The position numbers and the translations under genes are program-made. A stretch of 64,000 nucleotides of DNA from Pomacea canaliculata (taxonomy: Eukaryota; Mollusca; Gastropoda; Architaenioglossa; Ampullariidae): positions 13,508,074 to 13,572,073 of the forward strand of contig NC_037595.1 of NCBI RefSeq assembly GCF_003073045.1, written 5' to 3'. Under the pieces are notes generated by a model. It was given only the letters and a program-made list of their open reading frames with translations. It was not told the DNA's origin and made no database searches. Shown one piece after another: positions 58,794-64,000 of the stretch. The stretch's first letter is position 1, and the number at the start of each line of letters is the position of its first letter.

Positions 58794-61700
58794 TCAGTTA
58801 TCATCGTTTGCAGCCTTTTGCTTGTCCACCGTCTTGCAGGTGGCGTACTCGTTGCCTTCTGCCCTCAGTCTGTCTTCATTCGCGGCATGATCTTTACCCT
58901 CCTTCACACCTTTCTGCTCAAACTCACCCTCCACCTCCTGCTTGACGGCCGTGGTTTGGTATTCGGGGGGAGGGGTGAAAGGTGAAATCATGTAAAAGTT
59001 GTTCTCAGCTGCTGGCGGAAGTTTCTCCGGGTGGCGCTCCAGGTCGATGGACTTCTTCTTCCGGCGGCATCGCACGCACAAGCAGACGACGAGACAGGTC
59101 AACAACAGAAGTGCCCCACAACCACCAGCCATGGCCAGGATGACCCACATGGGAAACATTCCTGCCTTTGAGACCTCGATCACTGGTTCTTGCATGTGTG
59201 CACTGGCTGCCTGCAATAATAATAATATCATGCAAAGGAGTCCAAACACACTTATATTTTAAGTTCTCTTCCCTTGTCTGTGGTGTCAGGAGTGTGAAAT
59301 TACTGTTATTCTGAATATTCCAACTGCTAAGGATTGAGGCTTTTAAGATAAAATGATTTACAAAGGAATAAAACTTTCTTTTTTTCCCCCTTCGCAAAAA
59401 TTTTTTAAATTCATTTATAACTCTGTAGTATGGGAGGGCTTTTGAATGCCATTATTTCTCCCTCCAAACCATCTGTGTGTGATGAGAGAGAGAGAGAGTT
59501 AAAGTGCTAAAGATTGGGAGTTGGATCGAGAGAGGAGGAGAGCGGGTAGTACACTTGGTCAAAAGAGAGAAATGAGGTCTGCTTTCGTCTACACTCTACA
59601 GGAAGGTTTTTAAATATTTTTTTTTTTATTTTTTTTATTTTTTTTCCTGACAGAAGAAAACTTAGTGCAGGCAGTAATGACGGCCCTGGAGCTCGGTGGC
59701 GAGAGGTAGACAAGCAAACTGTATGCACTGGGATTAATGCAGGTTGTAAAATGCTCGCATGAACAAAGACAACACAAAGGACCTTGTGTAATCCTGTAAA
59801 CTGCCCTACCCTACCCTACCAGTTTGGGTTTTTAGCTACCTGAGAGGAACAACCATCTCTTAACTGGCAAAAGCTTGCCTTCATCCTTTGTTTTCAAGAG
59901 AATATCCAACTTCTTGTTTAACTGTTGTTGGGTTTTTTTTTTTAGTATTTATTTATTTTATGAAGGAAACAACAAATCAAGAAACTGTTTGATTTTTAAA
60001 TGTTTGTCTTTGAAATTAGTGTTTATTGGTATGCTCGTAAGAATTTGTTTGCATTGTTTTTGTGACTAGGTTATTTACGAAAACAGACATTTGCGGTGTT
60101 GTTTGCTTTACTTTCTCCATTACGACCATCTGTTTCACTGTTACTGAGGACTAACGGGCTGTTAGACACTTGCACCTCGCGTGTTGTCAGTCACTGATGT
60201 CAGGAGGTTGATTAGAACATAGATATCCATAGACAAGTGCGAACGCTCACACACACGCACGCACACATGCACGCACTCACGCACAGATATGAACATAGAT
60301 CTTCATCATTCACTCGCCCATGCTCACACGTACTTATAAATAATAATAGTAAACTCATGCACTCACATTTCACACACAAATTTAAGCATATATGAATAGA
60401 AATTAACAAGTAAAATCAAATAAAGAAAAAATGGAGCTAACAGAATAGAGAATATTATCCAGTCTGTCATCAAGCTACATCGCTTGCGGTGGAAGGAAGT
60501 AGCAAGGAAAAACAATGTCAAAAAAAGCTTCCTCCAACGTATTTCCTTGGCGGCGAGGTCGCGACAGTGACATTTGTTTTCGTGCGGAAAATGCTGTCCT
60601 GTCTTCATAAATACTTAGTGAAAAATGGAGAGGAAATAAAAGCCCTTCCAGCACAATTAACAGTTTGTTTTACGTGGTGGGAGCAGATGGGACTGAAAAA
60701 AAAAAAACGTTCACGTCTGTACGTGCACTTCCCTGAGTCTGAAGATAAGTTTTATTACATTAATTAAAATGTGAACCCACTCCTTGAGCTTGCTCGAACG
60801 AAAATGTGTGCATGGGGTGAGAGAGTAAAATGTCTACCACCAAATTTGAGTCCAGTTTTCAAGAAACTGAGATGAAGATGTAGTTGAAGTCACTATGCAG
60901 TTCTTGAACACTGTATTCACTTGACTAACTTGAACAATTTACATCCGTCAAAGGCTGATTTTAACTGAACAAATACAGACAAACTTTTAACTAACTTTGA
61001 CAAAGTTATTTTATCAGGATTTTACACAAATTTTCGCAATATGCGAGCATGTTAATAATGGATTGTCCAACCTCCGAAGTTTCATTGTATTGACAAATTA
61101 GTGGCAAACCCTCGGTTTCCGTGTGACTTTTACACACAACTTAGCCAATCTTGGTTAATTAAACATGTGGTTAATTATTAAGAAAGGCCGTCAGTAGAAA
61201 ACCAACTATCGTGAGTAAGTTCTGACACCTGTGGTACTGTACCTTGTGTTCGTGTTCAGGGATGCTCTTTAACGATGCCTTGCGTGCAGCAGAGTCTCTT
61301 GCTGAAGGGACAGAAGAATCCCCACCAGAGACTTTGGCATCAACTGCTGGTGGGGAGGCGGTGGCGGCGGTGGTGCCGGCTGAGGAGACTGTGGACAAAC
61401 ATGTCACAACATCAAATTGCAGTGAGATTGTTTCCTTTCCCTGTCCGCTCCTACCCGTGTCTTTGCTTTTATGGGTATGTCTTTTTGTGGGGGTATCCCT
61501 CTTTTTCCTTCTGTCTCTCCCCAGTACTACCGGAATATTTAGGAGCAAACCAACCCCAGAAATTTATTCAAAACAGTACCTTTTTATATGTTTTCAATCA
61601 TATTTAAATATAGTTTGAAGTGATGAAAGACGCCAAGAGAACTTTCTACTTCGCTTAGTTTCGAAGTGCTGTCTACTGTAAATGACTATATTGTAGGAAC

Positions 61701-63901
61701 CAGGGAGGCAAAGAGCGGGGAGGGTCAGCGCCCCCTCAAAAAAAAAAAAAAAAAATGAGAATGTCGTTCACTGTCAGCGAGTTTGCATCCTCTCCCCGCC
61801 AAAAAAAAAAACATCACCACCAAAGGCCGAGCATCTTCCTACGCCACAGAGTCGCTATATTGCTGACATTATTTCTCACATTATTGTGCCATGTATCAGA
61901 CATTTCCAGTATGTGAGGACCTACCTCTGTCTGGAAAAGATGGCGCAGGATTTGGGAAGATCGGTGGTGACGTCATCCCGGTGGCAACCTTTCCAGTCGC
62001 CTCTTCTTGGACTACATCGGACAATAGTTCAAGAGTACCCACAATCAGAGGTAATGTATAATATGAAGCCATTAAAATAATTTTATATTTTTGTAGTAAT
62101 AGCAGCAGTAGCAGCGATAGTAATAGTACTTCGTACATTATCAGTGACAGAGGAGTTTGAATTTTATTCATGAGGATGATGATAATAATAATAAATGCAA
62201 AACTTGTAAAGCGCATACTCACACTCCTAAGGAGCATGCTCTTAGCGCTTGAGAACAATAATAAAATATGGACAGCATGCGAGGGACAGGAAAACAAAGA
62301 AATAACACATCAACTATACAAGAATAAACAATATTAACGAATAATAAAATAAAGACAGAAATACAGAAAAACAGGAAACACAAATAAGAACCAAATAACA
62401 AGAACAAGAGCTGAGAGTAACATGATATTGTGAAAGGAAGGGTGTGAAAAAGGCCTAGCATTATAGGAAGAAGTGGTTTTTTCAGACTTAATGAATAAAA
62501 TATTGTCTGTTGTATTAAATCTGCTTTAAAGTGCCCTACTTCGCAAGCGCAGACAAAACTGTCCCAGGAATGCCAATGTCGACTGCAGCATCCTTTTGCC
62601 CACAGCTCCAACCTGATCGGTTCCACACAGATCCTGAGCCTGTTGCATTATGCAGGGTCCGATCACCTGACTGTTCCTGTTCAATGAAAAATGCTCTTTA
62701 GACAAAGTTAATCGTAGAGGATGATTAGAATCAGTAGATAAAGACTGAAAAAAGACAACAATCTGATGATTGAAGCTGATCTGCTTCTTAGTTCCCTTGT
62801 CCAGAACATGCTTTCCTGAGTATTTCTTACCGGCAGACTTGAGAAAGCTGTTCCTGGTTCTGAGAGTTGATGATATCAAAGAGAGAAGTGGTGATGCCAG
62901 CCTGAGCAAGGCAGCCATTAAGGAGGGCTTCTGTTTTAGTTTTGCACTCGGCGATCCTTTGTATTATCGTCAGTTCTTGACTGGCTGTCCCTGAACACAA
63001 AACGAAGCTGTGTGTTTATTGTGTTGTGTCCTGAGATCAATCTGAATTCTTTTTTTTACGATCAACGAAGCCATTGTTTCTTGACTGAATGTTTATGATT
63101 ATAGACCAACTCCTGGACAGAAACACTTTTATCTACTAATTTCTGTGATGTACACAAGGTTTTCTACTTACCCTAAAAGTCTATAATTACAAAGAATGAG
63201 AGAAACCTAATTTTTACCTTGAGTTGGGCTGCTCTGACTGTTCGCGAACATCTGAGGCTTCATCTCATTCTGGACCCGCTCTTCCGGAGCCAGCTGAGGC
63301 AGCTGCTCAAGGATTGCTCCGGGCCGGAAGGAGCTTTGGGTTGTCTGCTCGTTAACCATCACCGGTCCCTCATCTTCGTACTCGACGTTTGGCTGCTGGT
63401 TCGGGGGCGGGGTGGTGAGGATGCTGGTCAGTAAGGGGGCGGGGATGGGGTTTGGGTCAGAGTTCACCTCCTGCGACGTGTCGGTATGTTCTTGCTGAGA
63501 TACATCGGACTCAGATGACTCCTGTTGCAGCGGTTGTTGTTGCTGCTGTTGCTGTTGCTGTTCCTGCTGCTGAGGAGGCTGGGGTTGTTGTTGCTGCTGT
63601 TGCTGAGGTTGTTGTTGTTGTGCCTGTTGTTGCTGGAGTGTCCGCCGGCGCATTGTTTGCTCCATGACGTGTCGCATCATCATCTGTCGTTCCCACTGCT
63701 GCTGGTTGGCCAGCGCCTGCTGGGCCATCATGGCCGCCATGTAGCTGGACATATCGTTGTGGGTCTGGGGCTGGCCGGGAGGTGACTGCTGGGCAGTCGA
63801 GTAGGAAGGACCACGTGGTCGGAGGTAAGGGAACTGCCGACGAGAAGTGCTGGAAGTCCAGGATTGTCCCTGGGAAACACCTTTCCTTCCAAAACTGGCT
63901 T
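58794..63901 (-). CDS. Uncharacterised single-pass membrane protein, 5' end outside window
   Basis: I do not recognise the family. Exons in reading order: 63,218-63,901, 62,831-62,990, 62,540-62,670, 61,925-62,011, 61,243-61,388, 58,794-59,210; every junction is in phase, giving about 540 residues with the N terminus missing. Order of parts: a Met/Gln-rich region with a long interrupted Gln tract; a helical-looking segment with six spaced cysteines over exons 2 and 3 (contexts AEC, NGC, QVC, GPC, DLC, QFC); a Ser/Thr/Pro/Ala-rich stalk; a transmembrane helix (from about FPMWVILAMAGG to LVVCLCV) stopped by RCRRKKK; and a tail of about 90 residues with PPPEY, a PPxY motif bound by WW domains such as those of NEDD4-type ligases. 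The donor of exon 3 (CGAA|gtaggg) is weak; unspliced, that frame ends at 62,526, so two separate genes is the alternative. The 87-nt exon 4 can be skipped without a frame change. Confidence 0.6.
63524..63640. repeat. CAG/CAA-type repeat coding for polyglutamine
   Basis: Plus-strand GTTGTTGCTGCTG units read as mixed CAG and CAA codons on the minus strand, interrupted by Pro, Glu and Ala. Mixed codons make the tract less slippery than pure CAG. It lies in the first visible exon of the membrane-protein gene. Confidence 0.85.
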
Positions 63902-64000
63902 CTTTAAAGAAAGTCAAAAAATCATAATCATCAATCATCAATCATCATTATGAGTATGCCCCTTTCATCTCCCATATCTATAAATACAGGCACACCTATA

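Noticed and set aside
1-64000. CRISPR arrays, bacterial operons or riboswitches
   Set aside because: The sequence is animal nuclear DNA with spliced genes; the short tandem repeats have no spacer pattern.

Overview
The window looks like nuclear DNA of a gastropod mollusc. Evidence: an insulin-related prohormone with the eight-cysteine molluscan pattern, a tandem family of temptin-like genes (temptin is the Aplysia water-borne attraction pheromone), intron-split genes with GT-AG borders, two eukaryotic tRNA-Gly genes, tRNA-derived SINE-like pieces, a hAT-type MITE, and many simple repeats in an AT-rich background. I cannot name the species.

Layout. 1-24 kb is gene-poor. It holds a 486-bp hAT-type MITE with a perfect 8-bp target duplication (4746-5231), SINE-like fragments, microsatellites, a GC-rich island with a candidate plus-strand multi-exon gene (6.5-7.9 kb), and one possible single-exon secreted protein (about 22.5 kb). 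At 24.5-25.2 kb a GC-rich island carries promoter-like motifs and a candidate minus-strand last exon. A six-copy 55-bp satellite with a CTCF/YY1-like core lies at 26.65-26.97 kb, about 2 kb before the insulin-related gene (28,851-29,820, plus strand, two coding exons). 30-36 kb is repeats and unassigned DNA.

36.2-53.9 kb is the centrepiece: four complete temptin-like genes, all on the minus strand, each with four coding exons, identical intron phases (0, 0, 1), and a matching promoter with a TATA box and a CRE-type TGACGTCA palindrome about 26 bp further out. I call them A (36.3-38.5), B (39.8-42.2), C (44.1-46.4) and D (50.4-53.8). A, B and C are recent duplicates; D is the most diverged. 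The upstream flanks of B and C are almost identical over 403 bp, while their coding exons differ mostly by amino-acid-changing substitutions. This combination suggests sequence exchange in the flanks and diversifying selection on the secreted proteins.

54.8-55.3 kb carries a probable LINE 3' end. Two identical tRNA-Gly(GCC) genes follow at 56.0 and 56.7 kb. From 58.8 kb to the right edge a minus-strand gene encodes an unrecognised single-pass membrane protein: a glutamine-rich region, a six-cysteine helical-looking segment, a Ser/Thr/Pro stalk, a transmembrane helix, and a cytoplasmic tail with a PPxY motif. Its 5' end lies outside the window.

Two gene groups are secreted signals: the insulin-related hormone and the temptin-like pheromone array. 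No functional link between them is shown by the sequence.
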